Part shown: positions 37,602 through 47,987 of the stretch, piece by piece
Numbering within the stretch: position 1 is the stretch's first letter
How the letters are laid out: every line of letters starts with the position of its first letter
NCBI RefSeq assembly: GCF_010723735.1
Contig: NZ_BLLB01000002.1
Coordinates: 2,356,001-2,420,000, forward strand
Direction: 5' to 3'
DNA from: Mycolicibacterium hippocampi
Lineage (GTDB): Bacteria; Actinomycetota; Actinomycetes; Mycobacteriales; Mycobacteriaceae
DNA: 64,000 nucleotides
Notes under the pieces: generated by a model
Database searches by the model: none
What the model saw: the letters and a program-made list of their open reading frames with translations, nothing else
Told to the model about the DNA's origin: nothing
Translations under genes and position numbers: made by a program

Positions 37602-38461
37602 CCGACGTAACTGTGCCGGCAACCGTTTCCGTCATCGGAGGCGGCCGAATGGGTGCCGGAATCGCCCAGGTGTTTGCGACCGCCGGTGCGGTCGTCACGA
37701 TTGCGGAATCGACCCGGGACGCTGCCGACGCGGCGCGAGACCGCGTGGCCACCGGACTGCGACGCGCGTCCGAAAAAGGCAGTCTGGCCGACGATCCCGA
37801 CAGCATCCTTGGCCGCCTGGACACGGTCACCTCGATCACCGAGTTGCCGGGCGACTCGGGACTCGTCATCGAAGCCGTACCCGAGGATCTCGCGGCGAAG
37901 ATCCAGGTACTCAGCATCGTGGAAAAGATCGTTGAGCCGACTGCGGTGATGGCGTCCAACACGAGCTCGCTGTCCATCACGGAACTGGCGGCCGTGCTCG
38001 ATCACCCTGAGCGCTTTCTCGGTATGCATTTCTTCAACCCGGTGCCTGCGTCACTGCTGGTGGAAATTGTCCGGGCGCCCGAGACGGCGGGAGCCGTCAT
38101 CCGTGACGCACTCAATTGGGTGCACGCGTTGGGGAAGTCCGACGTCGTCGTGCGCGACTCGCCGGGTTTCGCAACCAGCCGGCTGGGCGTGGCCTTAGGA
38201 CTCGAAGCGATCCGCATGCTTGAGGAGGGCGTCGCCGACGCGGAGTCAATCGATCGCGCAATGGAACTCGGCTACCGCCATCCCATGGGACCACTACGCT
38301 CCACCGACCTCGTCGGACTCGACGTGCGCCTCGCGATCGCCGAGCACCTACACACCACACTCGGCGAGCGCTTCCGCCCGCCGCAGCTGTTGCGCGACAA
38401 GGTCGCACACAGCGACCTCGGCCGCAAGACAGGGCAGGGCTTCTTCAACTGGCAGAGCTGA
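37598..38461 (+). CDS. paaH: 3-hydroxyacyl-CoA dehydrogenase
   Basis: The 287-residue NAD-dependent enzyme has the dinucleotide motif (VIGGGRMGAGIAQVFA), the catalytic His in FLGMHFFNPVP and the usual C-terminal dimer domain. It oxidises 3-hydroxyadipyl-CoA to 3-oxoadipyl-CoA, feeding the thiolase. ATG overlaps the paaF stop. Confidence 0.88.
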   Translation: MTDVTVPATVSVIGGGRMGAGIAQVFATAGAVVTIAESTRDAADAARDRVATGLRRASEKGSLADDPDSILGRLDTVTSITELPGDSGLVIEAVPEDLAAKIQVLSIVEKIVEPTAVMASNTSSLSITELAAVLDHPERFLGMHFFNPVPASLLVEIVRAPETAGAVIRDALNWVHALGKSDVVVRDSPGFATSRLGVALGLEAIRMLEEGVADAESIDRAMELGYRHPMGPLRSTDLVGLDVRLAIAEHLHTTLGERFRPPQLLRDKVAHSDLGRKTGQGFFNWQS

Positions 38462-38482
38462 ATCAATCGTCAGGAGATCACC

Positions 38483-39283
38483 ATGACCGAAACCGCTACT
38501 GCGACAATCGCGTACTCCGTGGACGCCGGCGTCGCGACCATCACGCTGGATCGGGCCGCGGCATCGAACGCGCTCAATCGGGCAATGAAGACCGAACTGC
38601 TAGACGCCTTGACGGCGATCCGTGACGACAACACGGTGCGCGCGGTCGTCATCCACGCTGCCGGCAAGAACTTCTGCGTCGGTCAGGATCTCGCCGAGCA
38701 CGTCGAGGCGCTGCGCGCTGACCCAGCGCACGCGATGGATACCGTCACCGAGCATTACAACCCGATCGTCGAAGCGCTCGATGCGATCGCGGTGCCGGTA
38801 ATTGTTGCCGTCAACGGTGCCTGCGTCGGAGCCGGTCTCGGACTCGCACTCGCCGGCGACATCCGAATTGCCGGCGCACGAGCCAAGTTCGGCACGGCGT
38901 TCACCGGTATCGGACTCGCTGCCGACTCGGGTTTGTCAGCTTCCCTGCAACGCTTGGTGGGCGCTAGTCGTGCCACGGGACTATTCCTGCTGGGTGGAAA
39001 CGTCGACGCCGCCACGGCCAAGGATTGGGGAATGGTCCACGAGGTGGTCGACGAGGATGAGTTGGCGGTATACGCGGGCGACGTCGCGAGGCGACTGGCT
39101 TCAGGTCCGACGGCGGCGTTCACGTCGGTAAAGGCGCTCATCCGAGAGAACGTCACAGCCCCGCTTTCAGAAGTACTCGCGAACGAAGCCGCCACACAGC
39201 GGCGGCTCGGAGCCTCAACAGATCATGCCGCTGCGGTGGAGGCCTTCCTCGCGAAAACGAAACCCACGTTCGTCGGGCACTGA
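38483..39283 (+). CDS. paaG: Ring-1,2-epoxyphenylacetyl-CoA isomerase
   Basis: The 266-residue crotonase-superfamily member has FCVGQDLAEHVEAL and the NGACVGAGLGLALAGDIR oxyanion loop. The GQDL wording is typical of PaaG, which converts the ring epoxide to oxepin-CoA. It is the last beta-oxidation-type gene before the ring monooxygenase genes. Assignment between PaaG and PaaF relies on this motif and order. Confidence 0.85.
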   Translation: MTETATATIAYSVDAGVATITLDRAAASNALNRAMKTELLDALTAIRDDNTVRAVVIHAAGKNFCVGQDLAEHVEALRADPAHAMDTVTEHYNPIVEALDAIAVPVIVAVNGACVGAGLGLALAGDIRIAGARAKFGTAFTGIGLAADSGLSASLQRLVGASRATGLFLLGGNVDAATAKDWGMVHEVVDEDELAVYAGDVARRLASGPTAAFTSVKALIRENVTAPLSEVLANEAATQRRLGASTDHAAAVEAFLAKTKPTFVGH

Positions 39284-39319
39284 TGCCTTCCGAACTCTCA
39301 TCGGCACTAGGAGGAATCG

Positions 39320-40297
39320 ATGACCGTGAGTGATACGTCGTCACAGCTGAATGGCAATGAAGGTGACAACTGGGAGACCGAATTCGATGCGATCGTGGCC
39401 GACGGTCTGCGCGTCGAGCCGCGTGATCGCATGCCCGACGGATACCGCAGGACTCTGATCCGCCAGATCGCACAGCACGCGCACTCCGAGATCATCGGTA
39501 TGCAACCTGAGGGCAACTGGCTCACGCGCGCACCGTCACTCCGCCGCAAGGCAATCCTCATGGCGAAGGTGCAGGATGAGGCGGGTCACGGTCTCTATCT
39601 GTATTCCGCAGCGGAGACACTCGGTGCGGACCGTGCCGACCTCACCACAAAACTGATCGAGGGGAAGCAGAAGTACTCCTCGATATTCAACTACCCAACG
39701 CTGACCTACGCAGATGTCGGCGTCATCGGTTGGCTCGTTGACGGGGCTGCGATCTGCAACCAGGTGCCGCTGTGCAGAAGCTCGTACGGCCCGTATGCGC
39801 GATCGATGATCAGGGTGTGCAAGGAGGAGTCCTTCCATCAGCGGCAGGGCTACGAATTGCTGACCACGATGATGTCCGGCACGGACGCGCAGCGCGCGAT
39901 GGTCCAGGACTCCGTCGACCGCTGGTGGTGGCCGGCGTTGATGATGTTCGGCCCACCAGATGCGGATTCGCCGAACACCGAACAGTCGATGGCCTGGGGC
40001 ATCAAGAGGCATACCAACGACGAGTTGAGGCAGCGCTTCGTAGACATGTCCGTTCCGCAGGCGGCGGTGCTCGGGGTGACCTTCCCCGATCCTGAGCTTC
40101 GGTGGAACGAGGAGCGCGGTGCCTACGACTTCGGAACACCAGATTGGGACGAGTTCATGGACGTTGTCAGAGGGCACGGTCCGTGCAACGACGAGCGCAT
40201 CGCGATCCGGAAGCGCGCTCACGACAGCGGAGCTTGGGTCCGCGAAGCGGCGATGGCATACGCGGCGAAGGCACACCCCACGGAAGGACAATTATGA
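39320..40297 (+). CDS. paaA: Phenylacetyl-CoA epoxidase subunit A
   Basis: The 325-residue catalytic di-iron subunit carries two iron-binding carboxylate/His motifs ([14 protein letters not shown] and [13 protein letters not shown]). With PaaBCE it epoxidises the ring of phenylacetyl-CoA using O2 and NADPH. It starts after AGGAGG and overlaps paaB by four bases. Confidence 0.95.
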   Translation: MTVSDTSSQLNGNEGDNWETEFDAIVADGLRVEPRDRMPDGYRRTLIRQIAQHAHSEIIGMQPEGNWLTRAPSLRRKAILMAKVQDEAGHGLYLYSAAETLGADRADLTTKLIEGKQKYSSIFNYPTLTYADVGVIGWLVDGAAICNQVPLCRSSYGPYARSMIRVCKEESFHQRQGYELLTTMMSGTDAQRAMVQDSVDRWWWPALMMFGPPDADSPNTEQSMAWGIKRHTNDELRQRFVDMSVPQAAVLGVTFPDPELRWNEERGAYDFGTPDWDEFMDVVRGHGPCNDERIAIRKRAHDSGAWVREAAMAYAAKAHPTEGQL

Positions 40298-40665
40298 TGA
40301 GCGACAACGGTTTCACCGCCGAGGGAGGCCACGGGGCAGTTCCGGTCAACGACGCTCCGACGAGTTCCGATACCAGCCAGGTCGCCGCCGACTGGCCGCT
40401 CTACGAAATCTTTGTGCGCGGCAAGCGCGGACTGAACCACGTGCACGTGGGATCTCTTCACGCCGCCGACAATGCGATGGCACTTCGACACGCTCGCGAC
40501 GTCTACACCCGGCGCAATGAGGGCGTGAGCATCTGGGCAGTGCGCTCAACCGACATCGTCGCGTCGAGCCCGGACGAGAAGGATCCGTTCTTCTCTCCAA
40601 GCGGTGACAAGGTCTACCGGCACCCAACCTTTTACGACATCCCCGACAGTGTCCCCCACATGTGA
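40294..40665 (+). CDS. paaB: Phenylacetyl-CoA epoxidase subunit B
   Basis: The 123-residue protein matches the small structural subunit ([39 protein letters not shown]). An N-terminal extension of about 30 polar residues precedes the conserved part. ATG 40294 overlaps the paaA stop; ATG 40297 is the alternative. Confidence 0.93.
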   Translation: MMSDNGFTAEGGHGAVPVNDAPTSSDTSQVAADWPLYEIFVRGKRGLNHVHVGSLHAADNAMALRHARDVYTRRNEGVSIWAVRSTDIVASSPDEKDPFFSPSGDKVYRHPTFYDIPDSVPHM

Positions 40666-40683
40666 TGAAGGAGGACAAACGAT

Positions 40684-41601
40684 ATGAATGACCACGACTC
40701 TGCCTACGTGGGCCTCGTCGACGCCGATGCCCATGACCAATGGGCCTTCGGAACGAGCTTCGACGACCCTCTCAAGGGTGTCGACACGACGTTGGCCGCC
40801 GGGATCGACGGGCCCGACTTGGCGGCGTACTGCGTGATGCTCGCCGACGACGCGCTGATCTCTGCACAGCGGCTGGCCGAATGGTGCACGAACGCCCCCG
40901 AACTCGAGGAGGAAGTGGCGCTCGCCAACATCGGTCTCGATCTCCTGGGCCAGGCCCGGCTGCTCCTTGCACGTGCCGCCGCCGCCGATCCATCCAGCGT
41001 GCCGGCGATGCCGGAGGGCTCGCCGGTCCCGGCTGAAGACGCTTTGGCCTTCTTCCGAGACGAGCCGCTGTTCCGCTGCGTCCGACTGGTCGAGTTGCCG
41101 AACGGTGACTTCGCCTTCAGCATCGTGCGTCTTCTCGCCTTCGCGACGTATCGTCTTGCCGCCATGCAGCGGTTGCGCGAATCTCGCGATCCGGTACTCG
41201 CCGCGGTCGCAGCCAAGGGCGTCAAGGAACTGACCTATCACCGCGATTACGCCGCGCGTTGGTTCGTGACTCTCGCGGGCGGAACCGATGAATCGCGTCG
41301 ACGCTTGAACAGCGGTGTAACGAGCGTCTGGCCGTATGTCGCCGAGTTGTTCATTCCTAATCCCGTGGAGCAGAGACTTGAAGCTGCCGGTGCAGCAGTG
41401 GACGCATCTGCACTGCGTGCCGAATTCGACGGGGTTATGAACCAGATTTTCGACGCCGCATCGATGGAACCGCCTCAGGTTCGGCCGGCCCCGTTGGTGG
41501 CGCGTCGGGCGGGGCGAGACGGCACCCACACCGAAGCCCTGAGCTATCTGCTGGCCGAGATGCAGTCGGTGGCTCGCGCTCACCCGACGGGAACATGGTG
41601 A
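40684..41601 (+). CDS. paaC: Phenylacetyl-CoA epoxidase subunit C
   Basis: The 305-residue ferritin-like protein is the structural partner of PaaA (NIGLDLLGQARLLLARA, KELTYHRDYAARWF). It lacks an active iron site in known homologues but stabilises the complex. AAGGAGG precedes the ATG. It overlaps paaD by seven bases. Confidence 0.93.
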   Translation: MNDHDSAYVGLVDADAHDQWAFGTSFDDPLKGVDTTLAAGIDGPDLAAYCVMLADDALISAQRLAEWCTNAPELEEEVALANIGLDLLGQARLLLARAAAADPSSVPAMPEGSPVPAEDALAFFRDEPLFRCVRLVELPNGDFAFSIVRLLAFATYRLAAMQRLRESRDPVLAAVAAKGVKELTYHRDYAARWFVTLAGGTDESRRRLNSGVTSVWPYVAELFIPNPVEQRLEAAGAAVDASALRAEFDGVMNQIFDAASMEPPQVRPAPLVARRAGRDGTHTEALSYLLAEMQSVARAHPTGTW

Positions 41602-42125
41602 TGTCGATGTGCGCCAAGGTCGAGGACACGGTGCTCAGGGCGCGTGAGGTCGCCGCCTGCGTCACCGACCCAGAGATGCCCATGCTCAGCCTCGTCGATC
41701 TCGGTGTGCTTCGAAGCGTCTCCGAACAGCCTGACGGCACCATCGTCGTGACGATCACGCCGACGTACTCGGGATGCCCCGCGATGGCCACCATGCGGGC
41801 CGATCTCGAATACGCACTCGCTGCAGCGGGCTTTGGCAAGGTCGACGTGAGAACGGTGCTGACCCCGGCGTGGACGTCGGACCTCATCACCCCAGAAGGG
41901 AGGCGCAAGCTCGAAGAGCACGGGATCGCACCGCCCCACAAAGTCGGTATTCCGGCTGCCGGCCCGGTGCCGCTGACCCTGAGACCGCGGCCAGCGCCGG
42001 TGCAGTGCCCGCAGTGCGACTCGTTCGACACCGAACAGACCTCGGCGTTCGGATCGACGGCGTGCAAGGCGCTGCACCGATGCCGAAACTGCGGAGAACC
42101 GTTCGACCGATTCAAGGAAATCTGA
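41595..42125 (+). CDS. paaD: PaaD, iron-sulfur maturation factor of the epoxidase
   Basis: The 176-residue protein has a MIP18/DUF59 domain (DPEMPMLSLVDLGVLRSV, with Cys in TYSGCPA) and a C-terminal zinc ribbon (CPQC...CRNCGEPFDRF). PaaD is thought to deliver or repair Fe-S clusters for PaaE. ATG 41595 and ATG 41601 are both possible starts. The zinc ribbon aligns without gaps with the small protein at 57.2 kb. Confidence 0.92.
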   Translation: MVMSMCAKVEDTVLRAREVAACVTDPEMPMLSLVDLGVLRSVSEQPDGTIVVTITPTYSGCPAMATMRADLEYALAAAGFGKVDVRTVLTPAWTSDLITPEGRRKLEEHGIAPPHKVGIPAAGPVPLTLRPRPAPVQCPQCDSFDTEQTSAFGSTACKALHRCRNCGEPFDRFKEI

Positions 42126-43226
42126 ATGACTACCGCCGAACTATCAGTGCCCACCGGCCGCGCGTTGCGTAACCGGCCGTTCCGAACGGTTCGTATCGCG
42201 GAGGTGCAGCGACTGTGTGATGACGCGGCCGCCATCACCTTTGCGATACCCGACGAGTACGCGTCTGAATTCGTCTTCTCGCCTGGTCAATCCGTGACGA
42301 TCCGCCGCACCATCGACGACATCGAGCAGCGTCGTACGTACTCGATCTGCGCGGCAGCTGGATCGAGCCCTCGCGTCGGTGTGCGGGAGGTGCCGGGAGG
42401 AGCATTCTCGGGTTGGCTCGTTCATCAATTGGCGCCGGGCGACGAAGTTGACATTCAGCCGCCGTCGGGTAGCTTCACGGCCGATCCTGACGTCGCCGCC
42501 AACCACGTTCTGATCGCGGCCGGGTCGGGCATCACACCGGTCCTGTCGATCGCCGCATCAGTTCTGGCGCATCCGGATTCGACAGTCACTCTGCTGTACG
42601 GCAACCGGCGCGCCAACACGGTGATGTTCGCTGACGAGCTGGCAGACCTCAAGGACGCTCACGGATCACAACTTCAAGTCGTGCACGTGCTCTCGCGCGA
42701 GCCGCGCGCCTCGGAGTTGTTCAGCGGACGACTCGATCGCGAGCGCATCCACGCTCTGCTGCAGCGTCTGGTGCCGGTGGCGGCCGTCGATCACTTCTGG
42801 CTGTGCGGGCCATTCGGGATGGTGAACGACGCCCAGGCGGCGCTCGACGATCTCGGGGTGGGTGCCGATCGAGTCCACTTGGAGCTGTTCTTCGTCGAGG
42901 ACGCCGCCCCGGATCAGGCGAAACACGCAGAAGCCGCAGCTACCGGACAGGTCAGCAGCGTCACCATCATTCTCGACGGAAGCGAGAGCACTCTGTCGCT
43001 ACCGCAGACCATTTCGATCCTCGATGGTGCTCAGCAGGCACGCGACGACCTTCCCTTCGCATGCAAGGGCGGCGTGTGCGGAACCTGCCGGGCGAAGATC
43101 ACCGACGGCGCGGTCGACATGCGCCGAAACTACGCCCTGGATCCGTCCGAGGTCGAGGCCGGCTTCGTGCTCACGTGCCAGTCCTTTCCGACCACCGACT
43201 CACTGACTGTCGACTTCGACGCCTAA
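42126..43226 (+). CDS. paaE: Phenylacetyl-CoA epoxidase reductase subunit
   Basis: The 366-residue reductase has an FAD domain (RRTYSICAAAGS), an NAD domain (LIAAGSGITPVLSIA) and a C-terminal plant-type [2Fe-2S] domain (FACKGGVCGTCRAKI plus a later Cys in VLTCQSFP). It passes electrons from NADPH to PaaA. It abuts paaD with no gap. Confidence 0.94.
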   Translation: MTTAELSVPTGRALRNRPFRTVRIAEVQRLCDDAAAITFAIPDEYASEFVFSPGQSVTIRRTIDDIEQRRTYSICAAAGSSPRVGVREVPGGAFSGWLVHQLAPGDEVDIQPPSGSFTADPDVAANHVLIAAGSGITPVLSIAASVLAHPDSTVTLLYGNRRANTVMFADELADLKDAHGSQLQVVHVLSREPRASELFSGRLDRERIHALLQRLVPVAAVDHFWLCGPFGMVNDAQAALDDLGVGADRVHLELFFVEDAAPDQAKHAEAAATGQVSSVTIILDGSESTLSLPQTISILDGAQQARDDLPFACKGGVCGTCRAKITDGAVDMRRNYALDPSEVEAGFVLTCQSFPTTDSLTVDFDA

Positions 43227-43250
43227 TCCCAACCACCACCGGAGAACGCC

Positions 43251-44585
43251 ATGACCGAGATCGTCGATCGTCCCGCGACCGCCACTGCGACACGCTCACC
43301 GGATGACCTCGAGCCCATCGAGACGGCATCGCGTGACGAGATTTCCGCATTGCAGCTGAGCCGCCTGAAATGGTCGCTGCACCACGTCTACGAGAACGTG
43401 CCGCACTACCGAACCGAGTTCGACGCGGCGGGAGTACACCCCGGCGATCTCAAAGATCTTTCGGACCTTGCCCTGTTTCCGTTCACGACGAAGGCCGACC
43501 TGAGGAAGAACTACCCGTTCGGCATGTTCGCGGTTCCTCAATCGGAGATCGTGCGTGTGCACGCATCCTCGGGCACGACCGGTCGACCTACCGTCGTCGG
43601 ATACACCGCGGCCGACATCGACACGTGGTCGAACCTCGTGGCTCGGTGTCTGCGCGCAGCCGGCGTGCGATCCACTGACAAGGTACACATCGCCTACGGA
43701 TACGGACTGTTCACCGGTGGTCTCGGAGCGCACTACGGTGCGGAGCGGTTGGGCTGCACCGTCATTCCGGTTTCGGGCGGCATGACCGAGCGCCAGCTCC
43801 AACTGATTACCGACTTCGAGCCCGACGCCATCATGGTCACCCCGTCCTACATGCTCACCCTCGTCGATGCGATGGAACGTGCCGGTATCGATCCCCGAAG
43901 CACGTCGCTCCGCACCGGAGTGTTCGGCGCCGAGCCGTGGACCGAACAGATGCGTTCGGAACTTGAGCAGAAGCTGGACATGAACGCAGTCGACATCTAC
44001 GGTCTGTCGGAGGTCATCGGACCCGGCGTCGCGCAGGAATGTGTGGAAACCAAGGACGGACTGCATATCTGGGAGGATCACTTCTACCCCGAGATCATCG
44101 ACCCCGAAACCGGAAAAGTGCTCCCCGACGGATCCGAGGGTGAGCTCGTCTTCACATCTCTCACCAAGCAGGCCTTCCCGATCGTGCGGTACAGGACGCG
44201 CGACTTGACGGCGCTGCTGCCGGGTACTGCACGATCCATGAGGCGCATCCACAAAATCACAGGTCGCTGCGATGACATGATCATCCTTCGGGGTGTCAAC
44301 CTGTTTCCGACGCAGATTGAAGAGCTGATCCTCGGAATCGATACCTTGGCTCCGCAGTTTCAGTGCGTGCTGGAACGCGCGGGACGCATGGACTCTCTCA
44401 CAGTCCGCGTCGAGGGGCGTCCTGGAGCGACGCCGGATCAGTGCACGGATGCCGCAGGCACCCTGGTCAAGCAGATCAAGAACCGCATCGGTGTGAGTGT
44501 AACCGTCGACGTTGTGGAGCCCAACGCCGTCGAACGGTCCGAGGGAAAGGCCAAGCGGCTCATCGATAACCGTCCCAAGGGTTGA
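43251..44585 (+). CDS. paaK: Phenylacetate-CoA ligase
   Basis: The 444-residue adenylate-forming enzyme has the P-loop (HASSGTTGRPTVVGYT) and the family motifs (IYGLSEVIGPGVAQEC, RYRTRDLTAL). It converts phenylacetate, the product of StyD, to phenylacetyl-CoA, and ends the paa operon. The 5' neighbour gap is 24 bases. Confidence 0.94.
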   Translation: MTEIVDRPATATATRSPDDLEPIETASRDEISALQLSRLKWSLHHVYENVPHYRTEFDAAGVHPGDLKDLSDLALFPFTTKADLRKNYPFGMFAVPQSEIVRVHASSGTTGRPTVVGYTAADIDTWSNLVARCLRAAGVRSTDKVHIAYGYGLFTGGLGAHYGAERLGCTVIPVSGGMTERQLQLITDFEPDAIMVTPSYMLTLVDAMERAGIDPRSTSLRTGVFGAEPWTEQMRSELEQKLDMNAVDIYGLSEVIGPGVAQECVETKDGLHIWEDHFYPEIIDPETGKVLPDGSEGELVFTSLTKQAFPIVRYRTRDLTALLPGTARSMRRIHKITGRCDDMIILRGVNLFPTQIEELILGIDTLAPQFQCVLERAGRMDSLTVRVEGRPGATPDQCTDAAGTLVKQIKNRIGVSVTVDVVEPNAVERSEGKAKRLIDNRPKG

Positions 44586-44600
44586 GTTGAGGCCGCGCTG

Positions 44601-45439
44601 ATGATCGGCGTCACTGGCGTTACGGGCGCCGTCGGGAGCCGCGTCGCGCGTCTGCTCGCGGCGGAGGAAGCACAGTTCGTGATGCTCGCCCGGCGTCCGG
44701 ATCGCGCGCCCACGTTGTCAGCCGACGTGCGTCGTTGCGCATACGGAGATCCTGGGTCGGCAACTGCGTCGCTGGTGGGCGTCGACACGCTGTTCATGGT
44801 GTCGGCGACCGAATCGGAGGATCGTGTCCAGGAACACCGCACGCTCATCGAGGCGGCTGCAGAAGCCGGGGTCGAGCACATCGTGTACACCTCGTTCGTC
44901 GGGGCTGCTCCGGATGCGATGTTCACGCTCGCTCGCGACCATTTCGCTGCCGAGAGGACCTGCGCTCGTCCGGAATCACGCATACGATCCTGCGCGATAA
45001 TCTCTAGCTTGATTTCCTCGCGACGCTGCCGGGGCCAGACGGTGTGATTCGGGCACCGGCGCGTGAGGGACGTCTCCCCGGGGTTGCGCGGGATGACATC
45101 GCTCGCGCGGCGTCGAACATCCTCAATACGCCTGCGGCGTATGCAGACTCGGTGTACGAACTCACAGGTCCCGAGGCGATCGGATTGGACGCGGTCGCAT
45201 CGTTACTGTCGCAGGCGCGTGCCGAGCGGATCACCTACCATCGCGAAAGTCTCGCTGAGGCATATGAATACCGTCGTCGGTGGCGTGCGCCTCAATGGCA
45301 GTATGACGCGTGGGTATCGACTTACACCGAGATCGCCGACGGGCAGATGAGTTCGGTGAGTGGCGATATCGAACGGATCACGGGTGTCCCGCCGCTCTCA
45401 CTCGCGCAGTTGTTGGCCGGTCCACTGTCGAACCTGTAG
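44601..45439 (+). pseudogene. NmrA/QOR-type NAD(P)-binding protein, broken
   Basis: The first part (MIGVTGVTGAVGSRVARLLA, a Rossmann motif) is intact to about 44955. The homologous text then continues in another frame (LRSSGITHTILRDNL), is cut by a TAG at 45005-45007 and goes on as LDFLATLPGPDGVIRAPA to 45439. Intact relatives read DNLYLDF or DNFYLDF here, so a Tyr codon became a stop. A frameshift plus a nonsense mutation make this a pseudogene. It sits between paaK and the second styA. Confidence 0.8.
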
Positions 45440-45580
45440 AGGCAATTCGTTTGCTCACAGGGGCATTGGACAGTCGCGGCTTTGCGAACCCACGTGATTG
45501 ACGCTGAACAGTGCGCTTGTGTCCCAGAAGCCGGGCGCATCTATCCAACATTCCGGCCTCGCGCGGGACCACTATCAGTG

Positions 45581-45596
45581 AGTGACACGGGTCACG
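45581..45596. promoter_or_regulatory. CRP-like site upstream of second styA
   Basis: AGTGA-N6-TCACG, with N6 = CACGGG, is the counterpart of the site upstream of the first styA (N6 = CACGGA), and GTAC follows both. It lies 93 bases before the start codon. No other gene is seen in the 249-base gap. Confidence 0.55.
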
Positions 45597-45688
45597 TACC
45601 CACCGGCGTGACGCCCAGTAGCAGTCGTCTTTAGCGGACGGCCAGTTGCTGTCGGAAGTCGATGCAAGCGCGACAGAAGGAGATTTGA

Positions 45689-46969
45689 ATGAGCAAGCGG
45701 GTTGCCATAGTCGGCGCCGGAACGGCGGGCCTGCACCTGGCTCTGTACCTGCAGAGGGAGGGCCTGGATTCCACCATCTTTACCGATAAGAGGATCGAGG
45801 ACTATCCCAACGTCCGGCTGCTGAACACCGTCGCACACCATGCGGTCACGGTTCAGCGTGAGAAGGCGCTTGGCATCGACCACTGGCCGAACGACGGATA
45901 CTTCGGTCACTACTACTTCGTGGGCATCCCCGGCAATCCGCTCGAGTTCTACGGCGACCTGGGCACTGGGCCCAGCCGCGCGGTCGACTACCGCATCTAC
46001 CTGCCGACGCTCATGCAGGACTACCTCGACCGGGGCGGCAAGATCGAGTACCGCGACGTCGATCTGTCGAACGTCTCCGAGCTGTCGGAGGAGTACGACC
46101 TCGTCGTGATCGGTACCGGTAAAGGCGGACTCGGCACCTTGTTCGCTCGCGACGAGCAGCATTCCCCCTACGCGTCCCCGCAGCGGCAGCTGTGCGTCGG
46201 TCTCTTCAAGGGCATTGCGCCGCAGCAGACGAGGGCCGTGACCTTCTGCATCTCGCCCGGTGCCGGCGAGATGATCGAGATTCCCACCGTGACGTTCAGC
46301 GGTGACGCGTCGGCGCTGGTGTTCGAGAATCACCCTGGCAGCGACCTGGAGCAGCTCACGCACGCGCGGTACGAGGACGACCCGCGCGCCTTCCTCGATC
46401 TCGTGCTGGACAAGCTACGGACCCATTACCCGATCACAGCTCGCAGGATCAACGAGGACGAATTCGACCTGGCCAACAGCCCGCTCGATCTGCTGCAGGG
46501 CGCGGTCACCCCGGGTGTGCGAAACGGCCACGTGAAACTCGACAACGGCAAGACGGCCCTGCTTCTCGGTGATGCACACGCGACGGTCGATCCGGTGCTC
46601 GGTCAGGGCGGCAATATGGCGTCGTACGCCGGCCACATCGCCGGTCAGGAGATCGTCGCCGCCGAAGCGTTCGACGAGCGGTTCTTCTCGAGAGTCGACG
46701 CGAACCGGGCGCCTCGGGTCCTGGGAGCGACCAACTGGACCAACTTCATGCTCAACGCGCTGACGACGTTGCCGGAGAGTTTTATTCAGTTCCTCGGAGC
46801 CGTTTCGCTCGACAGGGGGCTTGCCGACAAGTTCACCGACAACTTCAACTTCCCCGAAGCCCAGTGGGAGCTGTTCTCCAATCCGGATGCAGCCGCGCCG
46901 TGGATCGCCGAGCACTCGAATGGCGTTGTCGTCGACCCCCAGGCCGCAGTGGTGGGCGCGCCTGCGTAA
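45689..46969 (+). CDS. styA: Styrene monooxygenase epoxidase subunit, second copy
   Basis: The 426-residue protein is collinear with the StyA at 11.1 kb and identical at roughly four of five positions by eye, including the Rossmann motif ([15 protein letters not shown]) and [21 protein letters not shown]. No styB, styC or styD follows; the next genes encode SCP2-like proteins. It would depend on a reductase encoded elsewhere, perhaps the styB at 12.4 kb. AGAAGGAGA precedes the ATG. Confidence 0.9.
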   Translation: MSKRVAIVGAGTAGLHLALYLQREGLDSTIFTDKRIEDYPNVRLLNTVAHHAVTVQREKALGIDHWPNDGYFGHYYFVGIPGNPLEFYGDLGTGPSRAVDYRIYLPTLMQDYLDRGGKIEYRDVDLSNVSELSEEYDLVVIGTGKGGLGTLFARDEQHSPYASPQRQLCVGLFKGIAPQQTRAVTFCISPGAGEMIEIPTVTFSGDASALVFENHPGSDLEQLTHARYEDDPRAFLDLVLDKLRTHYPITARRINEDEFDLANSPLDLLQGAVTPGVRNGHVKLDNGKTALLLGDAHATVDPVLGQGGNMASYAGHIAGQEIVAAEAFDERFFSRVDANRAPRVLGATNWTNFMLNALTTLPESFIQFLGAVSLDRGLADKFTDNFNFPEAQWELFSNPDAAAPWIAEHSNGVVVDPQAAVVGAPA

Positions 46970-47055
46970 GCGCATAAGCGCCGGTGAGCCGGATCTCGCA
47001 TCGAATCGCCGACAGGCATTGCCTGGTCCTACAACAACTCGTATCTCGAAAGGTA

Positions 47056-47466
47056 ATGATGGCTGACGAATTGACGTTCTTCTCGCAGGAATGGCTCGAT
47101 GCCGCGCGCGAGGCGGTCAACAACAACAATGAGGTCTACAAGGGATTCAAGAATCCGGACACGTTCACCAACAAGATGGTGTTCCAGACGGTCGACGGTC
47201 CGGCCAGCACCCTCGAGTGGGACCAGGGCGAGCTCGTTTCGTGGATGGCGGGCGTGATCGACGAGTCGGAAGTGTGGCTGATCATCGAGGGCAGCCTCGA
47301 GACCTGGCAGACCGCGGCGGCTGGCAAGGAGCAGGGCGGCAAGCTCCTGATGCTTGGCAAGATCAAGTTCCTGAAGGGCCCGATGAGCGCTGCGATCGAG
47401 AACTCCAACGCGCTCAACAACTTCCTGTTGACCTGGGGTGAGATTCCGACGGACTGGACCGTCTGA
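47056..47466 (+). CDS. SCP2 sterol-binding-domain-like protein
   Basis: The 136-residue protein resembles the SCP2 lipid-transfer fold, with the characteristic acidic opening helix and the GKIKFLKGPMSAAIENSNALNNFL end segment. CGAAAGG lies upstream of ATG 47056; ATG 47059 is also possible. Next to a second SCP2-like gene and an orphan styA, it may carry a hydrophobic substrate to the monooxygenase, which is inference. Confidence 0.7.
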   Translation: MMADELTFFSQEWLDAAREAVNNNNEVYKGFKNPDTFTNKMVFQTVDGPASTLEWDQGELVSWMAGVIDESEVWLIIEGSLETWQTAAAGKEQGGKLLMLGKIKFLKGPMSAAIENSNALNNFLLTWGEIPTDWTV

Positions 47467-47517
47467 CTCCCTGGGCGCGGCCGACACCACTGACCCGCAT
47501 CATCGAGGAGACGAGCT

Positions 47518-47967
47518 ATGACAATCACATCCACCTACGAGGTGGCAAAGCACGACGGCAGTAACGCCAACGGCGTTGTCGACATCGTCAGCATGCTGCT
47601 TGGCCAGAACTTCGCCAGCTACCCCAAGCGGATCGCCATCGCGCAGCGCATCTCTCGGCCGATCAGCGTCTACAGCGCCGACACCGATACGGCCTGCACT
47701 GCCGTCTTCGGAACTGATGGCGCGACGGTGTACAACGACATTCAGGGGCGCCCCAGCGTGACAGTGAAGGCGACCGTGGATCAAATTCTCGACGTCTCGC
47801 AGTTGGAGATGAAGGCCGGGGGACTGTGGCCGGCAGGGTTCTTCACCAAGCGCGGTCTCGGCGTTCTCGGCTCGATCGCCACCGGAAAACTCGTGGTTCG
47901 AGGACTATTCATCCACCCCATCACGGCACTGCGCTTCATCGCGCTGATGTCGATTGTCGAATCGTAA
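47518..47967 (+). CDS. SCP2-like protein
   Basis: The 149-residue protein shows a more divergent SCP2-like pattern (ACTAVFGTDGATVYNDIQGRPSVTVKATVDQILDVSQL) with a hydrophobic C-terminal third. It follows the first SCP2-like gene by 51 bases with GAGGAGACG before the ATG, so both are probably co-expressed. I cannot name the ligand. Confidence 0.6.
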   Translation: MTITSTYEVAKHDGSNANGVVDIVSMLLGQNFASYPKRIAIAQRISRPISVYSADTDTACTAVFGTDGATVYNDIQGRPSVTVKATVDQILDVSQLEMKAGGLWPAGFFTKRGLGVLGSIATGKLVVRGLFIHPITALRFIALMSIVES

Positions 47968-47987
47968 GCAAGGGGGCGCAGTTTCTC

